Below are positions 47,662 to 59,460 of a stretch of 64,000 bases of DNA, piece after piece. Under the pieces are notes generated by a model, which did not search any database, was not told the DNA's origin, and saw only the letters and a list, made by a program, of their open reading frames with translations. The position numbers and the translations under genes were made by a program. Source of the stretch: Pelomonas sp. BJYL3 (lineage in GTDB: Bacteria; Pseudomonadota; Gammaproteobacteria; Burkholderiales; Burkholderiaceae_C); NCBI RefSeq assembly GCF_027257975.1, contig NZ_JANZKX010000006.1, forward strand, positions 62,001-126,000, read 5' to 3'. The first letter of the stretch is position 1; the number at the start of each line of letters is the position of its first letter.

Positions 47662-49221
47662 TCAGCCCAGCTTCACCGGCACGAAGATCCGGTCCTTGCC
47701 GCGCTGCACCAGCAGGGCCACGGACTTCTCGGCGCCCGCCACCACGCTGCGCACCTGCTCGACCGAGCTCACCGGCGTGCCGTTGATGGCCAGCAGCACG
47801 TCGCCCGGGCGCACGCCGGCCTGGGCCGAGGGGCCGCTGACCTCGTCGATCACCAGGCCTTCCTTCACGCCGCTGTCACGGCGCTCCTGGGGCTCCAGCG
47901 GGCGCAGGGCCAGTCCCAGCTTGCCTTGCTGCGGCGAACTTTCGTCGTCGGACCGGGCCGTGCGGCTCTTCTTCTCGCCGTCATCACCCAGCTTGGCCTT
48001 GAGCGTCTCGAGCTTGCCGTGACGCCAGACTTCCAGCGTGGCGGTCTCGCCGGGCATGGCCTGGCCGACCAGGGCCGGGAGGTCGCTGCTGGCCACGATG
48101 GGCTGGCCGTTGAACTTCAGGATCACGTCCCCCGACTTCAGCCCGGCCTTCGCGCCCGCGCTGCCTTCCTCGATATTGGCCACCAGCGCGCCCTCGGGCT
48201 TGGCCAGCTTGAAGGAATCGGCGAAGCCCTGGTTGACGTCCTGGATGGTGATGCCCAGGCGTGCGTGCTGCACCTTGCCGCCCTTCTCGATCTGCTGGCG
48301 CACGCGCTGAGCCACCTCGACGGGAATCGCGAAGGACAGGCCCTGGTAGCCGCCGCTCTGGCTGTAGATCTGCGAGTTGATGCCCACCACCTCGCCGCGC
48401 GCATTGAACAGCGGGCCGCCGGAGTTGCCCGGGTTGATGGCGACGTCGGTCTGCAGGAAGGGAACGAAGCTCTCCTGCGGCAGCGCGCGGCCCTTGGCGC
48501 TCACCACGCCGGCCGAGACGCTGTTCTCGAAGCCGAAGGGCGAGCCGATGGCCAGCACCCATTCACCCACGCGCAGGTCCCGCGTGCTGCCCAGGGTCAC
48601 GGTAGGCAGGCCCTTGGCCTCGATCTTGAGCACGGCCACATCGGTCTTGGGATCGGAGCCCAGCACCTTGGCCTTGAACTCGCGCCGGTCGGTCAGCTTG
48701 ACGGTCACCTCGGAGGCATCGCGCACCACGTGGGCATTGGTCAGGATGGTGCCGTCCTCGGACACGATGAAGCCCGAGCCCTGGCCGCGGGTGGGCATCT
48801 CGCCGCCGCGCGGGATCTGGGGCTGGAAGCGGCGGAAGAATTCGTAGAAGGGATCGTCGGGGTCCAGCTCGGGCATGGCGCCACGGCGCTGCGCCTGCGT
48901 CTTCACGGTGCCCGTGACGCTGATGTTGACGACGGCGGGGCCCTGGCGGGCGGCGATGGTGGCGAAGTCCGGCAAGGCGGCCGCCGCCATGGGCGCTGGT
49001 GCGGCCGTGCTCACGGCGGCAGGCGCGGCGCTGGCCAGCACGGGGCTGGTGGTGGCAACAGGCTCGGCAGGCGCCGTCACCGGCGCGCTGTTGCTGGTCT
49101 TGAGGGTGTTGCTGACATGCATGGCACCGGCACCTCCGGCGGCACCAAGCACGCCAGCGGCGACGAGGGCCCAGACCAGGCGGCGGGCCGGGATCATGCG
49201 GGTGAGGCGGTGGTCAGTCAT
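47662..49221 (-). CDS. DegP/HtrA-family periplasmic serine protease (Do)
   Basis: The 519-residue protein has an N-terminal export or anchor helix (RLVWALVAAGVLGAAGGAGA) and an Ala/Pro-rich linker. The trypsin-like domain has the catalytic triad His (TNAHVVRDA), Asp (SDPKTDVAVLKIEA) and Ser (NPGNSGGPLF). Two PDZ domains follow (starting near ARLGITIQDVNQGFADSF and KLGLALRPLEPQERRDSG). It degrades or refolds misfolded envelope proteins. AAGGAG supports ATG 49221; a longer reading upstream is unlikely. A direct repeat matching the box before the adjacent two-component operon lies 65 bases upstream, so the regulator at 50710 probably controls it. Confidence 0.93.
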   Translation of the reverse strand: MTDHRLTRMIPARRLVWALVAAGVLGAAGGAGAMHVSNTLKTSNSAPVTAPAEPVATTSPVLASAAPAAVSTAAPAPMAAAALPDFATIAARQGPAVVNISVTGTVKTQAQRRGAMPELDPDDPFYEFFRRFQPQIPRGGEMPTRGQGSGFIVSEDGTILTNAHVVRDASEVTVKLTDRREFKAKVLGSDPKTDVAVLKIEAKGLPTVTLGSTRDLRVGEWVLAIGSPFGFENSVSAGVVSAKGRALPQESFVPFLQTDVAINPGNSGGPLFNARGEVVGINSQIYSQSGGYQGLSFAIPVEVAQRVRQQIEKGGKVQHARLGITIQDVNQGFADSFKLAKPEGALVANIEEGSAGAKAGLKSGDVILKFNGQPIVASSDLPALVGQAMPGETATLEVWRHGKLETLKAKLGDDGEKKSRTARSDDESSPQQGKLGLALRPLEPQERRDSGVKEGLVIDEVSGPSAQAGVRPGDVLLAINGTPVSSVEQVRSVVAGAEKSVALLVQRGKDRIFVPVKLG

Positions 49222-49285
49222 GGCGTTCTCCTTTTGGCTGCGGCGACCTGGACGGTCGCGATGGTCAGCACTTTCGAACGCCTCG

Positions 49286-49301
49286 CTTAGAAACCGCTTA
49301 A
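49286..49301 (+). promoter_or_regulatory. CTTAG-N6-CTTAA box upstream of degP
   Basis: CTTAGAAACCGCTTAA is a direct repeat with an 11-base period, 65 bases from the degP start. It is of the PmrA/QseB type. The same CTTAG-N6-CTTAA box lies 61 bases from the response regulator start at 51430-51445. Confidence 0.7.
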
Positions 49302-50713
49302 CGAAGCTGAGCCCGGTCTGAGGACGCATCGCCCGGCTCGCAGGCCGGGAGGCGCAGCTCCACCTGCAGGCCGCCCAGGCGACTGGACTGGCTCAGGCGC
49401 AGCTGGGCGCCATGGCGCTCGGCAATGGCCTTGACGATGGCCAGGCCCAGGCCGCTGCCTGGCGCCTGCGAGGCCGAAGCACTGCTGCGATAGAAGCGGT
49501 CGAAGACGCGCTGGCGCTCGCCGGCGGGGATGCCCGGCCCGCTGTCCTCCACCAGCAGCAAGACCTGACCCTCTCCCGGCGTGGCATGCAGGCTGAGGTC
49601 CACCTGGCCGCCCGCGGGGCTGTACTTGATGGCGTTGTCCAGCAGGTTGCGCAGCAGCACGCGCAGGCCTTCGGGCTGGCCCAGGACCCAGGCGGCATCG
49701 CAGTCCTGCAGGCCCACGTCCACGCCGCGCAGGCTGCCCAGCTCGCTGGCATCGGCCACGGCCTGGCGGCAGAGCGCATCCAGGGCCACCGGCTCCAGCG
49801 CCCGCTGCGCGGCCGCGCCTTCCTGGCGGGCCAGGGACAGCAGCTGCTCGATCAGGTGCGAGGCCCGCTCGATGCCCTGTTCCAGCCGCCGCAGGCCGGG
49901 CTCGCCCGCCGTGCTGCTCATGGCGTTGCCCTGCTGCAGCGCCTGCAGCTGCAGCTTCAGCGCGGCCAGCGGCGTGCGCAGCTCATGGGCCGCGTCGGCC
50001 ACGAAGTGCTGCTGGTCCTCGAAGGCCCTGCGCACGCGGCCCAGCAGGGCGTTGAACTCCTGCACCATGGGCCGCAGCTCGCTGGGCAGATCGCCCGCGG
50101 GAACCGGCGCCAGATCGCCTGGCGAGCGGTCCGCCAGCTGGGCGCGCACGCGCTCCACCGGGTCCAGGGAACGGCTGATGACCAGCCATACGACCAGACC
50201 CAGCAGCGGCAGCATCAGCAGCGTGGGCATGGCCGTGCGCCAGGCCAGCTGCGAGGCCATGCGCTGGCGCACGGAGAGGTCCTGGGCGACCTGGATCACC
50301 TGCAGCGGCGTCTGCACCGAGAAGACGCGGAAGGTGCGCCCACGGTCGCTGACGTCGGAGAAGCCCAGCACCGCGCGCTGCGGCAGCAGCCAGGGTCCGG
50401 GTGAGCGGAACATGGAGGCGCCGTCCAGGCTCCAGACCTGCACATGGAAGTCGAAGCTCTGCTGCTCGCCCAGCGGCAGCGAGATGGTGCCGCTGCCCGG
50501 CCCCGCCACGCTGCCGCGCAGGGAGAAGGCCATCTGCTGCATCTGGTAGTCGAAGAGCTGGTCGGCCTCGGCCAGGGCCGTGCGGTAGGCGCTGTAGGCC
50601 TGCAGGAAGGCCGCCAGCGAGACGGCGGCCAGCAGGAACATCATCAAGCGCTGGCGCAGCGAGCGCGGCATCAACCCGCGCCGCAGTCCCGCCAGCCACT
50701 CGAGGCTCTTCAT
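49298..50713 (-). CDS. two-component sensor histidine kinase (QseC/PmrB type)
   Basis: The 471-residue inner-membrane kinase has two membrane helices (LMMFLLAAVSLAAFLQAY and LLMLPLLGLVVWLV) flanking a periplasmic domain of about 130 residues. A HAMP-like linker follows, then the dimerisation/phosphoacceptor motif FVADAAHELRTPLAALKLQL (His in AHELRTPL), N-box LLRNLLDNAIKYSP, G1 VEDSGPGIP, F-box RVFDRFYR and G2 GSGLGLAIVKAI. The start ATG overlaps the regulator stop by four bases. The signal is unknown; the link to degP suggests envelope stress or a surface-active compound. Confidence 0.93.
   Translation of the reverse strand: MKSLEWLAGLRRGLMPRSLRQRLMMFLLAAVSLAAFLQAYSAYRTALAEADQLFDYQMQQMAFSLRGSVAGPGSGTISLPLGEQQSFDFHVQVWSLDGASMFRSPGPWLLPQRAVLGFSDVSDRGRTFRVFSVQTPLQVIQVAQDLSVRQRMASQLAWRTAMPTLLMLPLLGLVVWLVISRSLDPVERVRAQLADRSPGDLAPVPAGDLPSELRPMVQEFNALLGRVRRAFEDQQHFVADAAHELRTPLAALKLQLQALQQGNAMSSTAGEPGLRRLEQGIERASHLIEQLLSLARQEGAAAQRALEPVALDALCRQAVADASELGSLRGVDVGLQDCDAAWVLGQPEGLRVLLRNLLDNAIKYSPAGGQVDLSLHATPGEGQVLLLVEDSGPGIPAGERQRVFDRFYRSSASASQAPGSGLGLAIVKAIAERHGAQLRLSQSSRLGGLQVELRLPACEPGDASSDRAQLR
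49559..49571 (+). repeat. dispersed 13-mer CAAGACCTGACCC, copy 7
   Basis: This copy lies inside the kinase gene. The coding strand reads it as part of Glu-Gly-Gln-Val-Leu-Leu, as in copy 4, although the proteins are unrelated. Confidence 0.8.
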
Positions 50714-51369
50714 TCCTTGGGGACGCGGTAGCCCACGCCGCGCACGTTCTGGATCAGCTCGGCGCCCAGCTTCTTGCGCAGGCCGTGGATGTAGACCTCG
50801 ACCGCATTGCTGGAGATCTCGTCCTTCCAGCCGTAGAGCTTCTCCTCCAGCTGCTGGCGCGACAGCACCATCCCCGGCCGGGCCAGCAGCGGCTCCAGCA
50901 CCGCCCACTCACGCGCAGAGAGCACGACCTCGCGGCCGTCCTTGCTCACCTCGCGGGTGGCGGGGTTGATGGCGACGCCCTTGTGCTCGTAGACCGGCTC
51001 GGCACGGCCCTGGGCCCGGCGCAGCAAGGCGCGGATGCGGGCCAGCAGCTCGTGGAACTCGTAGGGCTTGAGCACGTAGTCGTCCGCCCCGGCGTCCAGG
51101 CCGGCAATGCGCTGCTCCAGGGCATCGCGCGCCGTGGCGATCAGCACCGGCAGGCTCTGCTTGCGGCCGCGCAGCTGCTTGAGCACCGTCATGCCGTCGG
51201 CCTTGGGCAGGCCCAGGTCGAGGATCAGCAGGTCGTAGTTCTGGCTCAGCAGCGCGGTGTCGGCCATCTCGCCGTCGCGGACCCAGTCGACCGCATAGCC
51301 TTCCGCCCGCAGCAGGTCCAGCAGGGGCTCACCGATCATCAGGTCGTCTTCGACCAGCAGCAGTCTCAT
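50710..51369 (-). CDS. OmpR-family response regulator (QseB/PmrA type)
   Basis: The 219-residue protein has a receiver domain with acidic pocket LLLVEDDLMIG, phosphoacceptor Asp in LLILDLGLPKADG and Lys in VLKPYEFHELLARI. The C-terminal winged helix is of the Trans_reg_C type (REWAVLEPLLARPGMVLSRQQLEEKLYGW...EVYIHGLRKKLG...IQNVRGVGYRV). It works with the kinase encoded by the overlapping downstream gene. Direct repeats of its presumed recognition type precede both this gene and degP. Confidence 0.95.
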   Translation of the reverse strand: MRLLLVEDDLMIGEPLLDLLRAEGYAVDWVRDGEMADTALLSQNYDLLILDLGLPKADGMTVLKQLRGRKQSLPVLIATARDALEQRIAGLDAGADDYVLKPYEFHELLARIRALLRRAQGRAEPVYEHKGVAINPATREVSKDGREVVLSAREWAVLEPLLARPGMVLSRQQLEEKLYGWKDEISSNAVEVYIHGLRKKLGAELIQNVRGVGYRVPKE

Positions 51370-51429
51370 GGCGCGGCACGGGGCGTGGAGAGGGAAAAGG
51401 AGAATTCTCCACGCAAGAAAGCCCCCTGC

Positions 51430-51445
51430 CTTAGCAGCCCCTTAA
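51430..51445 (+). promoter_or_regulatory. CTTAG-N6-CTTAA box between regulator and gcv promoter
   Basis: CTTAGCAGCCCCTTAA is a direct repeat with an 11-base period, 61 bases upstream of the response regulator start, suggesting autoregulation. It also lies immediately before the putative gcv promoter. Confidence 0.65.
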
Positions 51446-51449
51446 TCTC

Positions 51450-51480
51450 TTGCCGATGGGGGTGATTCCATGGCTACAAT
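51450..51480 (+). promoter_or_regulatory. putative sigma-70 promoter of the gcv operon
   Basis: TTGCCG (51450-51455) and TACAAT (51475-51480) are good hexamers, but the spacer is 19 bases, longer than optimal. Transcription would start just before the glycine riboswitch. Confidence 0.45.
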
Positions 51481-51487
51481 GCGCCCG

Positions 51488-51693
51488 GTCAGGAGAGAGC
51501 TCTCTAGCGGGAGCCGCCGAAGGCGCAGAGGCATTGGTGATCCCACGCTTCGAACGCTCAGGCAAAAGGACTGACAAAACGTTCCGATCGGAACGTTCCT
51601 CACTGGAGAGAGACGGGTCTCGAGCCCGTCCACCGAAGGGGCAAGCTGCTGGCGATACGCCGGTGGCCAATCTCTCAGGTAAAGCGGACAGCG
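51488..51693 (+). promoter_or_regulatory. tandem glycine riboswitch
   Basis: Two glycine aptamers are arranged in tandem. Aptamer 1 (about 51488-51576) has AGGAGAGAG, GCCGCCGAAGGCGCA and CGCTCAGGCAAAAGGACTG. Aptamer 2 (about 51601-51693) has TGGAGAGA, CACCGAAGGGGCAA and CTCTCAGGTAAAGCGGACAG. These are the conserved glycine riboswitch blocks in the right order. The linker between them contains a perfect 20-base palindrome. The gcvT-gcvH-gcvP genes that follow make an ON switch for glycine degradation the obvious role. Confidence 0.96.
51578..51597. repeat. perfect 20-base palindrome in riboswitch linker
   Basis: AACGTTCCGATCGGAACGTT is fully self-complementary. In RNA it would fold to an 8-bp hairpin with a GATC loop between the two glycine aptamers. 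Confidence 0.9.
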
Positions 51694-51749
51694 AGGGCAG
51701 CTCCCCATCCCCGGATCAACGGCCGGGGTGGGGTTCCAGAATGCCCTCG
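51692..51749 (+). promoter_or_regulatory. expression-platform hairpin before gcvT
   Basis: CGAGGGCA (51692-51699) pairs with TGCCCTCG (51742-51749), and an inner CCCCATCCCCGG/CCGGGGTGGGG arm strengthens it. The hairpin ends directly at the AAGGAA ribosome binding site of gcvT and has no T-run, so translational control is more likely than termination. Confidence 0.6.
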
Positions 51750-51762
51750 AAGGAATTTGCCC

Positions 51763-52887
51763 ATGTCCGCCCCCGCCGCCGATCTCAAGAAGACCCCCCT
51801 GCACGCCCTGCACGTCGAACTCGGTGCCAAGATGGTGCCCTTCGGCGGCTACGACATGCCCGTGCAGTACAAGGCCGGCATCCTGGCCGAGCACAAGCAC
51901 ACGCGCACGGCCGCCGGCCTCTTCGACGTCTCGCACATGGGCCAGCTGCGTCTGGTGGGCGCTGACGCCGGCGCCGCCCTGGAGTCCATCGTGCCGGTGG
52001 ACATCATCGACCTGCCCGTCTACAAGCAGCGCTACGCCCTCTTCACGAACGAGCAGGGCGGCATCCTCGACGACCTGATGGTCTGCCGCCGCCCCGACGA
52101 CATCTTCGTGGTGGTGAACGCCGCCTGCAAGGAGCAGGACACGGCCCATCTGCAGGCCAAGATCGGCAGCCGCTGCGAGGTGATCCCCACCCCCGAGCGC
52201 GCCCTGCTGGCGCTGCAAGGCCCGCAGGCCGTGACGGCCCTGGCCCGCCTGAACCCCGAAGTCGCCAAGCTGACCTTCATGACCGGCGGCTTCTTCAATC
52301 TGGACGGCATCGAGACCTTCCTGACCCGCTCGGGCTACACCGGCGAGGACGGCTTCGAGATCTCGGTGCACAACGACCAGGCCGTCGAGCTGGCCCGCAA
52401 GCTGCTGGCCCAGCCCGAAGTGATGCCCATCGGCCTCGGCGCCCGCGACACCCTGCGCCTGGAAGCCGGCCTGTGCCTGTACGGCCATGACATCGACACC
52501 ACCACCACCCCCGTGGAAGGCGCCCTGACCTGGGCCATCCAGAAGGTGCGCCGCGCCGGTGGCGCCCGCGCCGGCGGCTATCCTGGTGCCGACATCGTCA
52601 ACGAGCAGCTCGCCAACGGCGTGCAGCGCAAGCGCGTGGGCCTGATCTCCGCCGAGCGCATGCCCGTGCGCGAAGGCGCCAAGCTGGTGAACGCAGACGG
52701 CACCGAGATCGGCGTCGTGACCAGCGGCTCCCTTGGCCCCACGGTCAACCAGCCGGTGGCCCTGGGCTATGTGCAGACGGCCTACGCCCCGCAAGGCACG
52801 GAAGTCTTCGCCCTCGTGCGTGACAAGCGCGTCGCCATGACCGTGGCCGCCACCCCCTTCGCGCCGCACCGCTATTTCCGCGGCTGA
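51763..52887 (+). CDS. gcvT: glycine cleavage system T-protein (aminomethyltransferase)
   Basis: The 374-residue T-protein releases ammonia from the aminomethyl-lipoyl H-protein and transfers the methylene group to tetrahydrofolate. Family motifs include [81 protein letters not shown] and GALTWAI. The ATG at 51763 has GAAGGAA six bases or so upstream. It is the first gene under the glycine riboswitch. Confidence 0.97.
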   Translation: MSAPAADLKKTPLHALHVELGAKMVPFGGYDMPVQYKAGILAEHKHTRTAAGLFDVSHMGQLRLVGADAGAALESIVPVDIIDLPVYKQRYALFTNEQGGILDDLMVCRRPDDIFVVVNAACKEQDTAHLQAKIGSRCEVIPTPERALLALQGPQAVTALARLNPEVAKLTFMTGGFFNLDGIETFLTRSGYTGEDGFEISVHNDQAVELARKLLAQPEVMPIGLGARDTLRLEAGLCLYGHDIDTTTTPVEGALTWAIQKVRRAGGARAGGYPGADIVNEQLANGVQRKRVGLISAERMPVREGAKLVNADGTEIGVVTSGSLGPTVNQPVALGYVQTAYAPQGTEVFALVRDKRVAMTVAATPFAPHRYFRG

Positions 52888-52991
52888 CATCCGCTTCCGG
52901 GGGGCCGATACTGGCCCCTCGCCGGCTATCTACGTCCAGTTTCTCCCGTCCAGTTTTCCCTGGTCTTTTCTCCCGACATTCGGAGCACACC

Positions 52992-53366
52992 ATGAGCATC
53001 AAGTACACCGCCGACCACGAGTGGATCCAGATCAACGCTGACGGCACCGCCACCGTGGGCATCACCGTCCATGCGCAAGACGCGCTGGGCGACGTGGTGT
53101 TCGTGGACCTGCCCGACGTCGGCAAGAGCTTCGCCGAGAAGGAAGTCGCCGGCGTGGTCGAGTCCGTCAAGGCCGCCGCCGACGTCTACATGCCCGTCAG
53201 CGGCGAGATCACCGAGGTCAACGAAGCCCTGCGCGCCGACCCTTCCCTGGCCAACAGCGACCCGCTGGCCTCGGGCTGGTTCTTCAAGGTCAAGCTGTCC
53301 AAGCCGGCCGAGCTGGACGCCCTGATGGACGCCACCGCCTACGACGAGCTGGTCAAGAACAGCTGA
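52992..53366 (+). CDS. gcvH: glycine cleavage system H-protein
   Basis: The 124-residue lipoyl carrier shuttles the aminomethyl intermediate between P- and T-proteins. Motifs are [31 protein letters not shown] and the lipoyl-lysine region [23 protein letters not shown] lies before the ATG. It is 104 bases after gcvT in the same operon. Confidence 0.97.
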   Translation: MSIKYTADHEWIQINADGTATVGITVHAQDALGDVVFVDLPDVGKSFAEKEVAGVVESVKAAADVYMPVSGEITEVNEALRADPSLANSDPLASGWFFKVKLSKPAELDALMDATAYDELVKNS

Positions 53367-53510
53367 TCGCCGTGAGGTGAACAACGGGCACCGACAGTCC
53401 TGTCCGTGCCCGTTTCCGTATCTGCCGGGCGGCCCCTGCCTGCCGCCGCCCTGCCCCGGACTGCCGCCGCCGGCCATGAGCCCGCCGCGGTCACCGATGA
53501 AGGATTTGCC

Positions 53511-56411
<2,901 letters not shown>

Positions 56412-56447
56412 GGCCAGCGCCCGCAGCCCACGGCAGGAGCCCACAGC

Positions 56448-56825
56448 ATGGACAGCCCGAGTGATTCGCAGTTGGACCAAAGCTTCACTGCTCTTGCCGT
56501 GCTGAGCCCGGCGGGCAAGCTGATTGCCCAGGGGCGGCACCGCCTGGAGCTGCGCTCCTGGTGCCCGCCGCAGGTGCCCCTGCGCGACCTGCTGATCATC
56601 GAGAGCCGCCGCCAGGTGGCCTCGGACGACCAGCTAGACCCTGAGGCGGCCGGGGTCGCCCTGGTCGATGTACTGTCGGTGGACCCTTGGCCGGGCACGC
56701 CGGGCATGTTTGCCTGGAAGCTCGGCAACGTCCGCCCCATCACCCCCAAGCTGAGCCCGCTGCCCGCGCGCGGCGGGCTCTACACCATCTGCCTGAGCAG
56801 CCTCGCCGAGACTGCCGACACCTGA
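56448..56825 (+). CDS. small ASCH-like domain protein in the gcv operon
   Basis: The 125-residue cytoplasmic protein has the pattern of an ASCH/PUA-like beta-barrel: KLIAQGRHRLELRSWCPP, then a hydrophobic DLLIIESRR strand, GVALVDVLSVDPW, and FAWKLGNVRPITP. ASCH domains bind RNA or modified bases in some families. It lies 36 bases after gcvP and 9 bases before sdaA, so it belongs to the glycine/serine operon. A metabolic or RNA-binding role is only a guess. Confidence 0.7.
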   Translation: MDSPSDSQLDQSFTALAVLSPAGKLIAQGRHRLELRSWCPPQVPLRDLLIIESRRQVASDDQLDPEAAGVALVDVLSVDPWPGTPGMFAWKLGNVRPITPKLSPLPARGGLYTICLSSLAETADT

Positions 56826-56834
56826 GAGAGCACC

Positions 56835-58226
56835 ATGGCCGTTTCCGTTTTCGACCTGTTCAAGATTGGCATCGGCCCCTCCAGCTCCCACACGGTGGGC
56901 CCGATGCGCGCCGCCCGCCTGTTCGCTTCGCGCCTGCGCAGCGAGGGCCTGCTGCCGCGCACTGCGCGTGTGCTGTCCCAGCTCTACGGCTCCCTGGGGG
57001 CTACCGGCAAGGGCCACGGCAGCGATACCGCCGTGCTGCTGGGCCTGGCCGGCCATGAGCCCGACACCGTGGACGTCGAGCGCGTGCCTCAGTACCTGGA
57101 CGAGATCCGTCAAGGCAGCCGCCTGCAGCTGCTGGGCGAGCACTGGGTGGACTTCAACGAGGTCAAGGACCTGGTCTTCTTCCGCCGCCAGAGCCTGCCC
57201 TTCCACGCCAACGGCATGCGCTTCAGCGCCTTCGACGCGGAAGGCGCGCTGCTATCCGAGAAGACCTACTACTCGGTGGGCGGCGGCTTCGTCGTCAGCG
57301 AGGAGGTGGCATCCGACGGCAGCAAGCAGAAGGTGATCGCACCCGACGCCACCGTGCTGCCCTACCCCTTCAAGACGGGTGACGAGCTGCTGGAGCTGAC
57401 CAAGACCCACGGCATCAGCATCGCCGAGGTGATGCGCCGCAATGAACGCCACTGGCGCAGCGACGCGGACACGCGGGACGGCCTGCTGCGCATCTGGCAG
57501 GTGATGCAGGACTGCGTCAGCCGCGGCCTGCGCACCGAGGGCATCCTGCCGGGCGGCTTCAAGGTCAAGCGCCGCGCCTCGCAGCTCTACCGCGACCTCA
57601 CGGCCAACCCCGAGGCCGCCCTGCGCGACCCGCTGCAGGTGATGGACTGGGTCAACCTCTATGCCCTGGCCGTCAACGAGGAGAACGCCGCCGGCGGCCG
57701 CGTGGTGACGGCGCCGACCAACGGCGCGGCCGGCATCGTGCCCGCCGTGCTGCACTACTACAGCCGCTTCGTGCACGGCGCCAATGAAGACGGCGTGGTG
57801 GACTTCCTGCTCACCGCCGCTGCCATCGGCATCCTCTACAAGGAAAACGCGTCCATCTCGGGCGCCGAGGTCGGCTGCCAGGGCGAGGTGGGCGTGGCCT
57901 GCTCCATGGCCGCCGGCGCCTTGTGCCAGGTGATGGGCGGCACGCCCGAACAGGTGGAGAACGCCGCCGAGATCGGCATGGAGCACCATCTGGGCCTCAC
58001 CTGCGACCCGGTGGGCGGGCTGGTGCAGATCCCCTGCATCGAGCGCAATGCCATCGCCTCGGTCAAGGCCATCAATGCGGCCCGCATGGCCCTGCGTGGC
58101 GACGGCACGCACTTCGTGAGCCTGGACAAGGTCATCAAGACCATGCGCGACACCGGCGCGGACATGATGACCAAGTACAAGGAAACGGCCCGCGGCGGCC
58201 TGGCGGTGAACATCGTCGAGTGCTGA
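56835..58226 (+). CDS. sdaA: L-serine ammonia-lyase (iron-sulfur type)
   Basis: The 463-residue enzyme deaminates L-serine to pyruvate. The N-terminal domain has [22 protein letters not shown]. The catalytic domain has [39 protein letters not shown] and [20 protein letters not shown], with the cysteines of the [4Fe-4S] cluster. In this operon it would consume serine made from glycine-derived one-carbon units by serine hydroxymethyltransferase, so glycine is drained to pyruvate. GAGAG precedes the ATG. Confidence 0.96.
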   Translation: MAVSVFDLFKIGIGPSSSHTVGPMRAARLFASRLRSEGLLPRTARVLSQLYGSLGATGKGHGSDTAVLLGLAGHEPDTVDVERVPQYLDEIRQGSRLQLLGEHWVDFNEVKDLVFFRRQSLPFHANGMRFSAFDAEGALLSEKTYYSVGGGFVVSEEVASDGSKQKVIAPDATVLPYPFKTGDELLELTKTHGISIAEVMRRNERHWRSDADTRDGLLRIWQVMQDCVSRGLRTEGILPGGFKVKRRASQLYRDLTANPEAALRDPLQVMDWVNLYALAVNEENAAGGRVVTAPTNGAAGIVPAVLHYYSRFVHGANEDGVVDFLLTAAAIGILYKENASISGAEVGCQGEVGVACSMAAGALCQVMGGTPEQVENAAEIGMEHHLGLTCDPVGGLVQIPCIERNAIASVKAINAARMALRGDGTHFVSLDKVIKTMRDTGADMMTKYKETARGGLAVNIVEC

Positions 58227-58238
58227 AGCCCAGGGGGC

Positions 58239-58260
58239 GTGCGAGGCGAGCCCCTCGCAC
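58239..58260 (+). terminator. hairpin after sdaA
   Basis: GTGCGAGG pairs with CCTCGCAC (8 bp, 6-base loop) 12 bases after the sdaA stop. There is no T-run, so termination strength is uncertain. The remaining gap to 58407 shows no gene. Confidence 0.5.
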
Positions 58261-58407
58261 GTCCTGTCTCACACGCCCTGCCTCGGACACCGCCCTCCCG
58301 CCGGCCAGGCCCGGCTTCACCATCGGGCCCGGTTCAGCCGCAGGAGCTCCTGCGACCCGCGCCAGCTGACAAGGCCAGGAGCTGCCGCTGCGTCCGCGGA
58401 TGCCCGC

Positions 58408-59262
58408 TCAGGCTGACTTGCGCCGGCGCGACACCAGGAAGCCGCCAAATCCCGCGGCGAAAAGCAGGGGCGTGGCCGGTTCGGGCACCTGGGTGACCGT
58501 GATGTCGAAGGAGGTCTCCCCCACGGGGCAGTCCGCCAGGCAATCCGAAGCGGTGTACGAGCCTTCGTTCTCCAGGACCACGAAGCCGAAGCCCGCGAAG
58601 CTGCTGGTGACCCGGGAAGTGAAGGTCTTGGTGGCCTGGTCCAGCTCGATGGCCACCTTCTCCTTGTGCGTCCTGCCGGCGTCGTCGACGACCCCGAGAT
58701 CGCCGGACACCTTCAGCTTGCCGCCGCCCTTGTCCTTCTTGAGGCCAGCCGCCGAGGTCTTGATCTTCGGCGTGACACCGTCGGTCTCGATCTCGATTTC
58801 CAGATCGGCCGTATGGTCGGTCTTCTCGATGATCTTGCCCTTGTCCTTGAAGTTCTTGCCGGCGTACGGCCCCTTCTTCCAGGTCCCCTTGCTGTCCAGG
58901 TTCCATACCTTGTTCAGCGCGGCATCGGTCTCCATGGCCGCCCCGTACTCGACGGACCAGTTCTCGCCGAGATAGGTGCCGGACAGGATGCCACCGTAGC
59001 TGCCGGAGAAGATGCCCGGCGACGTTTCGGCAACCCGGTAGCGGCCTTCGTAATGAAGCTTCGCCCCGAAGTCGACAAGCCCCGCGCCCAGGAGCTGGGT
59101 GACGATGGCGTCCAGACTGGAATCGACGTGCAGCTGCTGCGCGACGACGAACTCCTCTTCGATGGGGATGGGGATCGCGGTGGACTTCAGCGGCGCTGCG
59201 GACGCGAGTCCCGCCGAAAGAAGAAGTGCCGATCCGATGAGCGCGATGGCTGTGGGTTTCAT
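58408..59262 (-). CDS. PEP-CTERM sorting-signal protein of unknown function
   Basis: The 284-residue secreted protein has a Sec signal (cleavage after GLASA) and a PEP-CTERM anchor at the end: VPEPATPLLFAAGFGGFL followed by VSRRRKSA. This tail is processed by exosortase EpsH/XrtA-type enzymes in Gram-negative bacteria that make extracellular polysaccharide. The mature part is beta-rich, with repeated GSYGGILSGTYLGENWSVEYG, many Lys/Asp residues, and a late Cys pair (CLADC). I do not recognise its fold. GGAGGA supports the start. It diverges from the TctD-like regulator at 59461. Confidence 0.82.
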   Translation of the reverse strand: MKPTAIALIGSALLLSAGLASAAPLKSTAIPIPIEEEFVVAQQLHVDSSLDAIVTQLLGAGLVDFGAKLHYEGRYRVAETSPGIFSGSYGGILSGTYLGENWSVEYGAAMETDAALNKVWNLDSKGTWKKGPYAGKNFKDKGKIIEKTDHTADLEIEIETDGVTPKIKTSAAGLKKDKGGGKLKVSGDLGVVDDAGRTHKEKVAIELDQATKTFTSRVTSSFAGFGFVVLENEGSYTASDCLADCPVGETSFDITVTQVPEPATPLLFAAGFGGFLVSRRRKSA

Positions 59263-59460
59263 GTTCAGTTCCTCCAGAGGTTGAGCGACCCGGCGCCCGC
59301 CTGCGGGGCGTGGGCCTCGCGGGATCTTGGTCCAGCGCCCTGCGCGGCACAGCTACGAGCCCTGGTAGCTTGCGAAGCCACCGCTGGATCCGCCCTGCCC
59401 TCCCGAAACTGCAGGAAACTCCTGTCGCCTCTCGCCTGAACGGCTGTTAAGCTGCCATTC

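Noticed and set aside
59263-59460. A sigma-54 promoter before the PEP-CTERM gene, as reported for some exosortase-dependent genes
   Set aside because: The best candidate (TGGCTTCGCAAGCT on the minus strand) lacks the correct -12 TTGC element.
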